A DNA stretch of 64,000 nt from positions 1 through 64,000 of the forward strand of contig NZ_JAFFIX010000011.1 of NCBI RefSeq assembly GCF_016916835.1, written 5' to 3'. The position numbers were made by a program, and so were the translations under genes. The notes under the pieces are model-generated. The model saw only the letters and a list, made by a program, of their open reading frames with translations, ran no database searches and was not told the origin of the DNA. Source of the DNA: Actinacidiphila bryophytorum. Lineage in GTDB: Bacteria > Actinomycetota > Actinomycetes > Streptomycetales > Streptomycetaceae. The stretch's first letter is position 1. Each line of letters starts with the position of its first letter. This document shows, piece by piece, positions 48,236 through 56,426 of this stretch.

Positions 48236-48318
48236 TGGTCGGTCCTCCTGCTCGGTCCCTGCGCGGGCGGCCTCGTACCTCGGCCGACCACTACGGGACC
48301 TCGGGCGTCAGCCCTCCT
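48236..48318 (+). repeat. R3 repeat, copy 1 (after DUF1844)
   Basis: Runs from tggtcggtcctcctgctc to gcgtcagccctcct and matches copy 2 at 43702-43811 except for the R2 insertion there. Its ends TGGTCGG and CCGACCA can pair. It starts 26 bases past the DUF1844 stop, on the same strand, and its last bases overlap the final codons of the convergent aquaporin gene. Confidence 0.8.
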
Positions 48319-49096
48319 CTCCCGCAGCCCTGGCCGCCGTCTCGGCTTCTGCTGCCGCCGCCCTTGCCGCGCGGACCGCGGCCAGGGCCGGGTGGGTGAC
48401 CTCGTGCGCCAGGGCGGCGAGAATCGCGCCGATCGGTGGGGCCACCAGGAAGAGCCACACCTGCGTCAGCGCCGGGCTGCCCGCGAAGAGCGCGGGGGCC
48501 AGGCTGCGGGCCGGGTTCACACCCGTGCCGGTGAGCGGGATGCCGATCAGGTGGACCACGGCGAGCGCCATGCCGATCGGCAGCCCGTCGAAGCCGACCA
48601 CCGCGATCCGGTGGGTGACCGCGAGGACGACGAATACCAGCAGGAAGGTCAGGATCACCTCGGCCACGAAGGCGCCGAAGATGTTGATGCCGACCGCCGA
48701 GCGGTAGCCGTAGCCGTTGGTGCCGAAGGCGCCGTGCGTCTGCAGGCCCGGCACCTGTTTGGCGACCAGCAGCAGCAGCGCGGCGCCCACGATGGCGCCG
48801 AGGAACTGCGCGATCCAGTACTCGACGGCGGTACGCAGGGTGATCCGCCGCGCGAACAGCATCCCCAGGGTGACCGCCGGGTTGACATGGCTGCCGGAGA
48901 TCGGGCCGACGGCGTAGGCGATGGCCAGCAGGACCAGGCCGAACGCGAGCGCGATGCCCAGAGTGCCGATGTACTCGCCGGAGAGCACGGCCGCGCCGAC
49001 GGCGAAGAAGACCAGGGCCATGGTGCCCAGGAACTCGCAGACGAACGCCCGCTGGTCGTCGGGCGTCCGGTTCTCGGTGATCGTTCGCATGTCCAT
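48308..49096 (-). CDS. Aquaporin / MIP-family channel
   Basis: A 262-residue six-helix channel. Both NPA boxes are present: GSHVNPAVTLGML and TGTGVNPARSLAPAL. Following NPAR, LAPALF and the small residues of the constriction region resemble water-selective (AqpZ-type) rather than glycerol channels, but selectivity is not certain. A 25-residue Ala/Arg/Glu tail ends the protein. ATG at 49094-49096 (MDMRTITENR) after GGAGGTCCGC. The last three codons overlap repeat R3. Confidence 0.93.
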   Translation of the reverse strand: MDMRTITENRTPDDQRAFVCEFLGTMALVFFAVGAAVLSGEYIGTLGIALAFGLVLLAIAYAVGPISGSHVNPAVTLGMLFARRITLRTAVEYWIAQFLGAIVGAALLLLVAKQVPGLQTHGAFGTNGYGYRSAVGINIFGAFVAEVILTFLLVFVVLAVTHRIAVVGFDGLPIGMALAVVHLIGIPLTGTGVNPARSLAPALFAGSPALTQVWLFLVAPPIGAILAALAHEVTHPALAAVRAARAAAAEAETAARAAGEEG

Positions 49097-49218
49097 GCGG
49101 ACCTCCACGACGGTGATCGCTGTGCCTGCTTTGGCATTGTCGGCTTTTCGGGTGAAACCCACATCTCGGACGAAAGCCGTCTGCCATGCCACAAGAGCGC
49201 ACCTGCCGGGCGGGGCGG

Positions 49219-49953
49219 TCAGCGGGTGAAGAGCGGTTCCCCGGGCAGGACGGCGTCCGGCGGCAGCAGGGCCAGGTCGATGCCCTGGCGCAGGCCCGCC
49301 CGCAGCGTGTCGTCCGCGGCCAGCGCCGCGGCCAGCGCCCGACCCGTGCGGGCCACGTCCGCGCCCGGCGCGAGCACCAGGCCGAGGGTGCCGTCGCTGT
49401 CCGTGCCGGGCGTCAGGTGGGCGCGCACCACACCGGGCTCCGCGGCCACCGCGGCCCGCAGCGCGGCCCGCACCCCGGGGTCGTCCAGCGGCTCCCCGCG
49501 CCCGGGGCCGCGGGCGGCGGTACGCAGCGCGGCGCCGGTCAGCTCGTACGTGACCGGCCCCGCCAGATCGATCAGCAGCGTGTCGGCCTGCTCGTGGGCC
49601 AGCGCCTGCAGCGCCTGGTGCAGCGGTACGGCGACCGGCCGCGCGTCGGGGCGCCAGCGCGCCAGCGCCGCCGTGGAGGTGAAGGCGGGCAGGGCACGCC
49701 TTCCGCCGGGTGCCTGGATGGTGGGCACCGCCATGTCGCTGCTCTTCTCCCGGCGCAGCCCGTCCGGGCCGGTCTCCGCCTCGCCCAGCACCGCGACCAC
49801 CGGCACCAGCAGCCTGGCGCCGTGCAGCGCCTCGATCAGCTCCGGCTCCCTGCCGCGGTCCGCGGCCCATGCGGCCAGGGCCGCGGCCAGGGCGGGGTCC
49901 GCGGAGCCGTCGTCGTCGGCGTAACCGGGGTCGGGGATGTTCTTCAGCGCCAC
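49219..49953 (-). CDS. SseB family protein in the mycosin locus
   Basis: 244 residues with two SseB-type domains: LIEALHGARLLVPVVAVLG then KSSDMAVPTIQAPGGRRALPAFTSTAALARWRPDARPV, and a C-terminal half with GPVTYELTGAALRTA. SseB domains are named for a Salmonella secretion protein but in actinobacteria are mostly of unknown function. GTG at 49951-49953 overlaps the 3' end of the mycosin gene by 10 bases, so it is the last gene of a three-gene operon. No signal peptide. Confidence 0.85.
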   Translation of the reverse strand: MALKNIPDPGYADDDGSADPALAAALAAWAADRGREPELIEALHGARLLVPVVAVLGEAETGPDGLRREKSSDMAVPTIQAPGGRRALPAFTSTAALARWRPDARPVAVPLHQALQALAHEQADTLLIDLAGPVTYELTGAALRTAARGPGRGEPLDDPGVRAALRAAVAAEPGVVRAHLTPGTDSDGTLGLVLAPGADVARTGRALAAALAADDTLRAGLRQGIDLALLPPDAVLPGEPLFTR

Positions 49954-51425
49954 TCCGGCAGCCTATCCGGCGGCGGTACGTCGCCCGTGCCCGCGGGGGC
50001 GGGCCGCCGCGGGCGGAACCACAGCAGCGCGGCCAGCGCGACCAGCACCGCGCCGACGGCGCCGAAGGCGGCGGCGACGCCGTTGCCCAGGACGCTGGAA
50101 GCGGCCTCGGGCGCCGGCGCCGGGTCGGGGCCCGTGCCGAAGTAGCGGTGCGGGTAGGCGGCGGCGACCGGCGCGAGCGGTGCCGGCTTGAGCTTCGCCG
50201 CCGCGGCCAGCGCCGCGGCCGGGTCGATCTCGCCGGTGCCCATCTCGTCGCTCCTGCCGCCCTTCGGCTTGTGCCGGGTGGTGTCCTGGAGCACCTGCTT
50301 GATCTGCAGCGGGCTGAGCTCGGGGTAGGCCGACCTGAGCAGGGCGGCGGCGCCTGAGACGTACGCGGAGGCGGCGCTCGTGCCCAGGCCGTCGTAGTAC
50401 TTGCGGTCCGGGTCGGCGATGACGACGTCCTCGCCGGGTGCGGCCACCGAGGCGTACCAGCGGTGGGTGGAGAAGGAGGGGTGGCGCCCGCTCTGGTCGA
50501 CCGCGGCCACCGCGATGACCCCCGGGTAGGCGGCCGGGTAGGAGGAACGGTCCGCCTTGTCCCCGCTGTTGCCCGCGGAGGCCACCACGACGACGCCCTT
50601 GCCCAGCGCGTACTGGATCGCGTCCGCCTCGGCGGCCACCGGGGCGGCGGTCGCGCTGTCGTCGCCCAGTGAGAGGTTGATGACGCCGGCGCCGTGGTCC
50701 GCGGCCCACCTGATGCCCTCGGGCAGCGCCCCGCCCCGGCTCTTCCTCGCCTGGTCGCGCTTGGGGTCCTTCTCCTCCAGGATCACCCGCACGGGCAGGA
50801 TCCTGGCCTCGGGCGCGATGCCCAGCACTCCGCTGCCGCCGCCGGGGCCGTGGCCGTGCCCGGCGATGATCGCGGCCATGCCGGTGCCGTGGTTGGCCCA
50901 CGTCTTGTCGCCGCGGGAGGCGCCGAATCCCACCAGGTCCTTGCCGGCCAGGACCTGGCCGGTCAGGTCGGGGTGGGTGGCGTCGACACCGGTGTCGAGC
51001 ACGGCGACCGTCACGCCCGCGCCCTTGCTGGTCTCCCACGCCGTCTGCGCATGCAGCGCCGCCAGCGCCCACTCCCGGTCCCTGACGGTGTCAGCGGCAG
51101 CCGGCTCGCCGCCGGCGGCGAGCAGCGCGGCGGCGGCGGTGAGGACGGCTGCGGCCTTGCCCGCGAGAACCCTGCGGCGGCGCGCGGCGGGTATGCCCCC
51201 GGGGCCGGGGGGCGTGCGGCCGACGGTCCGTACGCCGTCCGGGCCGAGGGCCGCGTTACGGCCGGTGGTCGGTACGCCTCCGAGGCCGGGGGCCAGCCGG
51301 CGGGTGGTCCGTACGCCCTCCGGGCCGGGGGTCGCGCCGGGGCCGGTCGGCCGTATGCGTTCCGGGCCGGGGGCCAAGCGGGGTGTGGGTACGCCCCCGG
51401 GGCCGGGGGGCGTGCGGGGGGTCAT
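49944..51425 (-). CDS. Mycosin-like S8 serine protease
   Basis: 493 residues. Catalytic triad Asp144 (VAVLDTGVDATHPDL), His179 (WANHGTGMAAIIAG) and Ser351 (GLGTSAASAYVSG), with oxyanion Asn in VVASAGNSGD. A membrane segment or signal lies about residues 88-110 and a second anchor near the C-terminus, as in type VII-associated mycosins. Residues 1-80 are degenerate repeats of PGP-GVRT-type sequence, odd ahead of an export signal. ATG at 51423-51425 overlaps the upstream gene's stop. No ESX core genes are in the window. Confidence 0.9.
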   Translation of the reverse strand: MTPRTPPGPGGVPTPRLAPGPERIRPTGPGATPGPEGVRTTRRLAPGLGGVPTTGRNAALGPDGVRTVGRTPPGPGGIPAARRRRVLAGKAAAVLTAAAALLAAGGEPAAADTVRDREWALAALHAQTAWETSKGAGVTVAVLDTGVDATHPDLTGQVLAGKDLVGFGASRGDKTWANHGTGMAAIIAGHGHGPGGGSGVLGIAPEARILPVRVILEEKDPKRDQARKSRGGALPEGIRWAADHGAGVINLSLGDDSATAAPVAAEADAIQYALGKGVVVVASAGNSGDKADRSSYPAAYPGVIAVAAVDQSGRHPSFSTHRWYASVAAPGEDVVIADPDRKYYDGLGTSAASAYVSGAAALLRSAYPELSPLQIKQVLQDTTRHKPKGGRSDEMGTGEIDPAAALAAAAKLKPAPLAPVAAAYPHRYFGTGPDPAPAPEAASSVLGNGVAAAFGAVGAVLVALAALLWFRPRRPAPAGTGDVPPPDRLPEWR

Positions 51426-52906
51426 CGGGGCTCCGTTCGCGCGGTGGGGGTCGGGTGCAGTTCCGCGGTCACGGTCGCGGTCAGGCGGGCGTCGATGGCC
51501 TTGGCCAGGCCGGTGGCGTCGTGGCCGAGGCCCGCCTGCGCCGGGGCGGTGGTCGCGCCGGCGGCCAGGGCGGCGGACGCGGGCTGCGGGCCGGGGACGG
51601 CGCGGCCGTCGGCGAAACCGCTGACCGCGTAGACGACGAAGGGCAGGTTCGCGGAGACCCGTACGTCCCAGCTGCCGCGCTGCTTCACGCCGAACGCGGC
51701 CGCGGGCGTACCGGGGAAGGCGACGGGGCGCGGTATCAGGTCGGTGCGGTCGCCGAGGTGCTCGCCGGACCAGCGGCTGCCGAGCGCCTGCATGCCGGCG
51801 GCGTCCGCCGTGGTGACGAGCAGGCCCACCGTGGTGACCGTGGTCGACGTGCTGTCCACGTACGTGGCCCGCAGCAGCTTCAGGCACCCGGTGGGTGCCA
51901 GGACCTGGCCGAGCAGCGGGTCGAAGGCGCCGGTGCAGGTGCTGGGCGCGGCGACCCCGACCCGGGTCCACGTCCGGTCGGCGCCGCCGGGACCCGCGCC
52001 CTTGCCCGCCACGGTCGGCGGGAAGAGCGTGCCGACCGGTGCGCTGTGCCACACGTCCCGCGCCTGCGCGAACTCCGCCGGGCTGCCGGGTGCGGCCTGA
52101 GGTGCCGCGTGCGGGCCGCGGTCGATCACGGCACCGGCGACCGCCCCGCCGATCAGCCCGAGCCCGACGACGACGGACACGGCCGCGGCTCCCCTGACCG
52201 CCCGGCTCCTCCGCGGCGGGTAGGCCGGGGGCGCGGGCGCCGCGTGCGGCGGCGGGGGCACGGCCGCGGGCGGCGGTGTGACGGTCACCGGCTGCGGCGC
52301 GTGCGCGGGCGGCGGCGGTACGGCCGGCCCGGGCGGCGCCTCCGGGGCGGCAGCCGGGGCCTCGGCCTGCGGCGGGGGCGGCACGGGCGTACGTGCAGGC
52401 GGTGGCGGCGCGGCCGGCCGCGGCGGCACCCGCGTGGCGTCGGGCGCGGCGGTCGGCGCGGGCACGTACGGCCTCGGCGGCGCGGCGGGCGGGGGCGTAC
52501 CCGCGTCCTGCGTGGACGAGGCGGGCGCCCGGGGCGGAGCGACCGGCGCGGCAGGCGCAGCCGGGAAAGCCCCACCCGCGTCCGGCGCCGGAGGCGGCAC
52601 AGCAGCACCCGGCAAGACCCCGCCCGCATCCGGCGCCGCGGACGACGCATGCGCCCGGGGCGGAGCGACCGGCGCGGCAGGCGCAGCCGGGAGGACGCCA
52701 CCGCCGTCTGCCGCCGCCGGCGCGGCCGGGGAGGCGGCACCGTGCGCGGGCGGCGGGTCGGTCAGGCGGGTGGCGGGGTTGGGGGGCGGCGGGACCGGGC
52801 GGTGGCGGGGCGGGGGCGGGGGGCCGTCGGCGGGCTCGGGGGTGCGGGGGTGGAGGGTGGGGAACGGAGTCGCCGGGGGTTCTCCGTTGTCCACTCCGGT
52901 GCTCAC
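51422..52906 (-). CDS. Proline-rich single-pass membrane protein, unknown
   Basis: 494 residues. The first 230 are Pro/Ala-rich with near-duplicated blocks (DAGGVLPGAAVPPPAP and related units); a membrane helix AAAVSVVVGLGLIGGAVAGAVI follows at about 240-262, then an external domain of about 230 residues with a conserved-looking core (TGAFDPLLGQVLAPTGCLKLLRATYVD). The external domain resembles no family I can name. GTG at 52904-52906. It starts the operon with mycosin and SseB, suggesting a membrane complex or substrate for the protease. Confidence 0.8.
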   Translation of the reverse strand: MSTGVDNGEPPATPFPTLHPRTPEPADGPPPPPRHRPVPPPPNPATRLTDPPPAHGAASPAAPAAADGGGVLPAAPAAPVAPPRAHASSAAPDAGGVLPGAAVPPPAPDAGGAFPAAPAAPVAPPRAPASSTQDAGTPPPAAPPRPYVPAPTAAPDATRVPPRPAAPPPPARTPVPPPPQAEAPAAAPEAPPGPAVPPPPAHAPQPVTVTPPPAAVPPPPHAAPAPPAYPPRRSRAVRGAAAVSVVVGLGLIGGAVAGAVIDRGPHAAPQAAPGSPAEFAQARDVWHSAPVGTLFPPTVAGKGAGPGGADRTWTRVGVAAPSTCTGAFDPLLGQVLAPTGCLKLLRATYVDSTSTTVTTVGLLVTTADAAGMQALGSRWSGEHLGDRTDLIPRPVAFPGTPAAAFGVKQRGSWDVRVSANLPFVVYAVSGFADGRAVPGPQPASAALAAGATTAPAQAGLGHDATGLAKAIDARLTATVTAELHPTPTARTEPR

Positions 52907-53042
52907 CCGGCGCCCCCTCGTATGACCTGTACCTGCGCGGCTTGCGCGTCACTCTACGGGGTTGCTGGGGCCTACGGTTCCCGCGGGCCCGGGGCAGCGC
53001 GGCCCTACCGCCCGGTAGGGCCGGTCTGGCAAGCTGCGGCAC

Positions 53043-54245
53043 ATGTCAGAGCACGCAGCCGACCGCGCCCGGTACGACCGGGCCACCGCCCATCTCGACG
53101 CCCCGCTCGCGGTCGTGGACCTGGCGGCGTTCGACGCCAACGCCGCCGACCTGGCGCGGCGGGCCGGCGGCAAGCCGATCCGTGTCGCCACCAAGTCGGT
53201 ACGCTGCCGTGCCCTGCTGGAGCGCGCCCTGGAGCACGACGGCTTCTCGGGCCTGATGTCGTTCACGCTCGCCGAGTCGCTGTGGCTGGCGAGGGCCGGC
53301 TTCACCGATGTGCTGCTGGCCTACCCCTCGGCGGACCGCGCCGCCTATGCCGAGCTGGCCGCCGACCCCAAGCTCGCCGCCGCGGTGACCGTGATGGTGG
53401 ACGACGTGGCGCAGCTCGACCTGATCGACGCGGCCCGCGGCTCCGGCACGCAGACGGTCAGGGTGTGCCTCGAACTGGACACCAGCCTGCGCAAATTGGC
53501 GGGCCGGCTGCGGATCGGGGCGCTGCGCTCGTCGCTGCACGACCCGGAGGCGCTGGCGGCGGTGGCCCGTACGGTCACCGAGCGCCGCGGCTTCCGGCTG
53601 GTCGGCGTCATGGGCTACGAGGGGCATGTCGCCGGTGTCGGCGACGCGCTGCGGGGGCGGCCGGTGCGCTCGATGGCGATACGCCTGATGCAGTCCGCGG
53701 CCCGCAAGGAGCTGGCGGCGCGCAGGGCCGAGGCCGTACGGGCGGTGCGCGCGGTCGAGCCGGGCCTTGAGTTCGTCAACGGCGGCGGCACCGGCAGCGT
53801 GCAGCACACGGCGGCGGAGGCCGCGGTCACCGAGATCGCGGCGGGCTCCGGGCTCTATGTGCCGCGGCTCTTCGACAACTACACGTCCTTCCGGGGCCGC
53901 CCGGCCGCGCTGTTCGGGCTGCCGGTGGTGCGCCGCCCCGGCGTCGGCGTGGTCACCGTGCTCGGCGGCGGCTACCCGGCGTCCGGCGCGCCGGGCGGCG
54001 ACCGGCTGCCGGTGCCGTACCTGCCCGAGGGGCTGCGCTACGACCCGCAGGAGGGCGCGGGCGAGGTGCAGACCCCGCTGCTGGGGTCTGCGGCCGACGA
54101 CCTGCTGATCGGCGACAAGGTGTGGTTCCGGCACGCGAAGGCCGGCGAGCTGTGCGAGCGGTTCGCCGAACTGCACCTGATCGACGGCGACGAGGTGGCA
54201 GCGGTGGTGCCGACCTACCGCGGCGAGGGCAAGACCTTCCTCTGA
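53043..54245 (+). CDS. Alanine racemase-type (fold III) PLP enzyme, amino acid deaminase/aldolase
   Basis: A 400-residue PLP enzyme of the D-threonine aldolase/D-serine dehydratase-like group. The Schiff-base Lys is Lys51 in PIRVATKSVRCRALLER; GYEGHVAGVGD and FVNGGGTGSVQHTAAEAAVTEIAAGSGLY are the diagnostic segments, and VTVLGGGYPASG precedes metal-binding His and Cys candidates (VWFRHAKAGELCERF). The substrate is probably a beta-hydroxy D-amino acid, but this is inference. ATG at 53043, divergent from the proline-rich gene. Confidence 0.87.
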   Translation: MSEHAADRARYDRATAHLDAPLAVVDLAAFDANAADLARRAGGKPIRVATKSVRCRALLERALEHDGFSGLMSFTLAESLWLARAGFTDVLLAYPSADRAAYAELAADPKLAAAVTVMVDDVAQLDLIDAARGSGTQTVRVCLELDTSLRKLAGRLRIGALRSSLHDPEALAAVARTVTERRGFRLVGVMGYEGHVAGVGDALRGRPVRSMAIRLMQSAARKELAARRAEAVRAVRAVEPGLEFVNGGGTGSVQHTAAEAAVTEIAAGSGLYVPRLFDNYTSFRGRPAALFGLPVVRRPGVGVVTVLGGGYPASGAPGGDRLPVPYLPEGLRYDPQEGAGEVQTPLLGSAADDLLIGDKVWFRHAKAGELCERFAELHLIDGDEVAAVVPTYRGEGKTFL

Positions 54246-54305
54246 GCTGTGCCAGAGGGCCGGCCGGGTCCGCCGCCGCCGCGGTGGGAGGGGTGACGGC
54301 GGGTC

Positions 54306-55319
54306 TCAGACCCCGGTTCCTGTGCCGCCGGCGGTGCCGCTGCCGAGGCTGGTGTCGGACTTGATGCCCTGGACGATCTGGTCGATCACGTCCGCGCCCG
54401 GCGCTTTGGCGGTGATGTCGAAGCCGAAGCGGACCAGCACCAGCTGCTTGGTGGACGGCGAGGGGAAGACCAGCGACTGGACGTAGCCCTTGGTGCCGGA
54501 GGCGGTGGTGACCTTCCAGCGCACGTAGTAGCCCTTCTGGCCCGCGACGGTCACCGCGCCGGCCTTGAGCTGCTGGTGCGAGGTGGTGGCGCCGTAGGTG
54601 TCCTGGTTGTAGGAGGCCGCCGCGTTCTTGGCGATGTCCTCCTTGGCTGCGCCCTCCGCGGTGGTGGCGGTGATCTCCTCCTGGGCCGCGGGCTCCGCGT
54701 TGGCGCCGGCCAGCGAGCAGGTGCCGCCCGAGGTGCCGGGGCAGGTGTAGGGGCCGTAGGAGACGCTGGAGCCCTTCAGGCCGGACTGGCCGGTCCAGCC
54801 GTCGAGCACCGGCAGGCTGACCGCGTCGGCGGCGTCGACGGCAGACTTGCCGTCGTTGGGCGGCAGGTTGCCCGAGCCGCCGCTGTCGCCCCCGGTGCCT
54901 CCGTCGTCACCGCCGCTGCCGCCGTCGGACGGCTGGGGCGCGGGTCCGGGTATGCGGCCGCCGGTGTGGGTGGGCGTCGGCGAGGTCTTCGCGTCGTCGT
55001 TCTTGTTGTCGTCCTTGCCCAGGACGAGGACGCCGGCGACGATCGCGCCGATCAGGACCAGCGAGGCGACCAGGGCGATCACCACCGTCCCGGTGCGCCG
55101 GCCGCCGGGGCCGCCCGTGCCGCCGCCGGGGTATCCGATGTAGTCGGGTCCCGACGGGTAGCCGGGGTACGCCTGCTGGGCCGCGTCGGGCACGGGGGCG
55201 GTCCTGGTGTACTCCGTCCACGCGGAGCCGTCCCACCAGCGTTCCATCGCCGGGCCGTTGCCTGTGTGCCCGGGTTCTGGATACCAGCCGGGCGGGGTCG
55301 TCGTCGTCACGGCGGTCAC
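54306..55319 (-). CDS. DUF2510 single-pass membrane protein
   Basis: 337 residues. N-terminal DUF2510 tryptophan motif GWYPEPGHTGNGPAMERWWDGSAWTEYTR (about residues 11-39), a Pro/Gly/Tyr linker, one membrane helix VVIALVASLVLIGAIVAGVLVLG at about 79-101, a Ser/Gly/Asp-rich spacer, and an extracellular domain with two Cys (TCPGTSGGTCSLAG). DUF2510 proteins are common in actinobacteria and uncharacterised. GTG start at 55317-55319. Stands alone. Confidence 0.88.
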   Translation of the reverse strand: MTAVTTTTPPGWYPEPGHTGNGPAMERWWDGSAWTEYTRTAPVPDAAQQAYPGYPSGPDYIGYPGGGTGGPGGRRTGTVVIALVASLVLIGAIVAGVLVLGKDDNKNDDAKTSPTPTHTGGRIPGPAPQPSDGGSGGDDGGTGGDSGGSGNLPPNDGKSAVDAADAVSLPVLDGWTGQSGLKGSSVSYGPYTCPGTSGGTCSLAGANAEPAAQEEITATTAEGAAKEDIAKNAAASYNQDTYGATTSHQQLKAGAVTVAGQKGYYVRWKVTTASGTKGYVQSLVFPSPSTKQLVLVRFGFDITAKAPGADVIDQIVQGIKSDTSLGSGTAGGTGTGV

Positions 55320-55386
55320 CCTATGGCCCTCGCATGAGAATCCCGTAAGGAGGGCGGCCCGGCCTGGTGCTCGGGGCCGCCCTGGG

Positions 55387-56355
55387 CTATCTGCGAGGTG
55401 CGGCGCGGCGGGTGAGGCCGAGCAGGTCGCGGGCCGGGCCTGCCGGGCGGTGCCCCGCGGGCCACACCGCGCGCAGCGCCCTGCGCAGGTCGAGTCCTGC
55501 GACGGGGACGTCGACCAGCCGGTGCGCGGACAGCTCGTCGGCGACGGCGAGTTCGCTCAGCACGGCGGGACCTGCGCCGCCGACGGCCGCGGTCTTCACG
55601 GCGGTGGTGGAGGCGAGTTCCAGCAGGGGTACGGCCGGGCCGCCGTGCGGGGCGAGGCTCGCGTCGAGCACCTGCCGGGTGCCGGAGCCCTCCTCGCGCA
55701 GCAGCAGCGGGGTGGTCGCCACCTCGGCGGCGGGCAGCGGCCTGCGGCGGGCGGCCCACGGGTGGGCGGGGGCGACCACGACCAGCAGCCGGTCCTGACC
55801 GATGACGACCGCGTCGAGGCCCGCGGGCACGTCGAGGCCCTCGACGAAGCCGAGGTCGGCCGCGCCCGAGGCGACCTGCGCGGCGACCGCGACGGAGTTG
55901 CCCGCGGCCAGCGAGACGGCGGTGCCGGGGTGGCGTACGTGCAGGGCGGTGAGCCAGCCGGGCAGCAGGTACTCGGCGACGGTCATGCTCGCCGCGACCC
56001 GCAGCCGGGAGTCGCGCTGCCCGCGCAGCGCCCGCGCCCCTGCGTCGAAGTCCGCCGCGGCCTCCAGCACCTTGCGCGCCCACTCGGTGACCAGCGCGCC
56101 GGACTCCGTCAGCCGCGACCCGCCGGGCGACCGCCGTACCAGCGCCACCCCGAGCTGCCGTTCCAGTGCGCGCATCCGCCCGCTGGCGGCCGGCTGGCTG
56201 ATCCCCAGCTCCCGCGCGGCCCGCCCCAGGCTCCCCAGCCGGGCGACGGCGACGAGCAGTTCCATCCCGCCGAGGTCCGGCACCCTCCCGGCAAGCCCGG
56301 CTGCGGGCCGGTCACCTGCGGGCCGGTCACCTGTGGACGAGTCGCCTGAGGTCAT
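55387..56355 (-). CDS. LysR-family regulator of the adjacent TDT transporter
   Basis: 322 residues. The HTH is MELLVAVARLGSLGRAARELGISQPAASGRMRALERQLG at about residues 31-69; the effector domain begins RLRVAASMTVAEYLLPGWLTAL, closest in type to CbbR/CysB-like regulators. A 30-residue Gly/Pro/Ala tail precedes the HTH. ATG at 56353-56355. The divergent transporter gene starts 71 bases away, a layout in which the LysR protein usually controls its neighbour. Confidence 0.9.
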   Translation of the reverse strand: MTSGDSSTGDRPAGDRPAAGLAGRVPDLGGMELLVAVARLGSLGRAARELGISQPAASGRMRALERQLGVALVRRSPGGSRLTESGALVTEWARKVLEAAADFDAGARALRGQRDSRLRVAASMTVAEYLLPGWLTALHVRHPGTAVSLAAGNSVAVAAQVASGAADLGFVEGLDVPAGLDAVVIGQDRLLVVVAPAHPWAARRRPLPAAEVATTPLLLREEGSGTRQVLDASLAPHGGPAVPLLELASTTAVKTAAVGGAGPAVLSELAVADELSAHRLVDVPVAGLDLRRALRAVWPAGHRPAGPARDLLGLTRRAAPRR

Positions 56356-56426
56356 AACCCCAGCTTATGAGGTGATCGCCGGGAGGGTGCTACCGGGCGG
56401 CCCCGTTCCCGGTGATCGTGGAGGAC

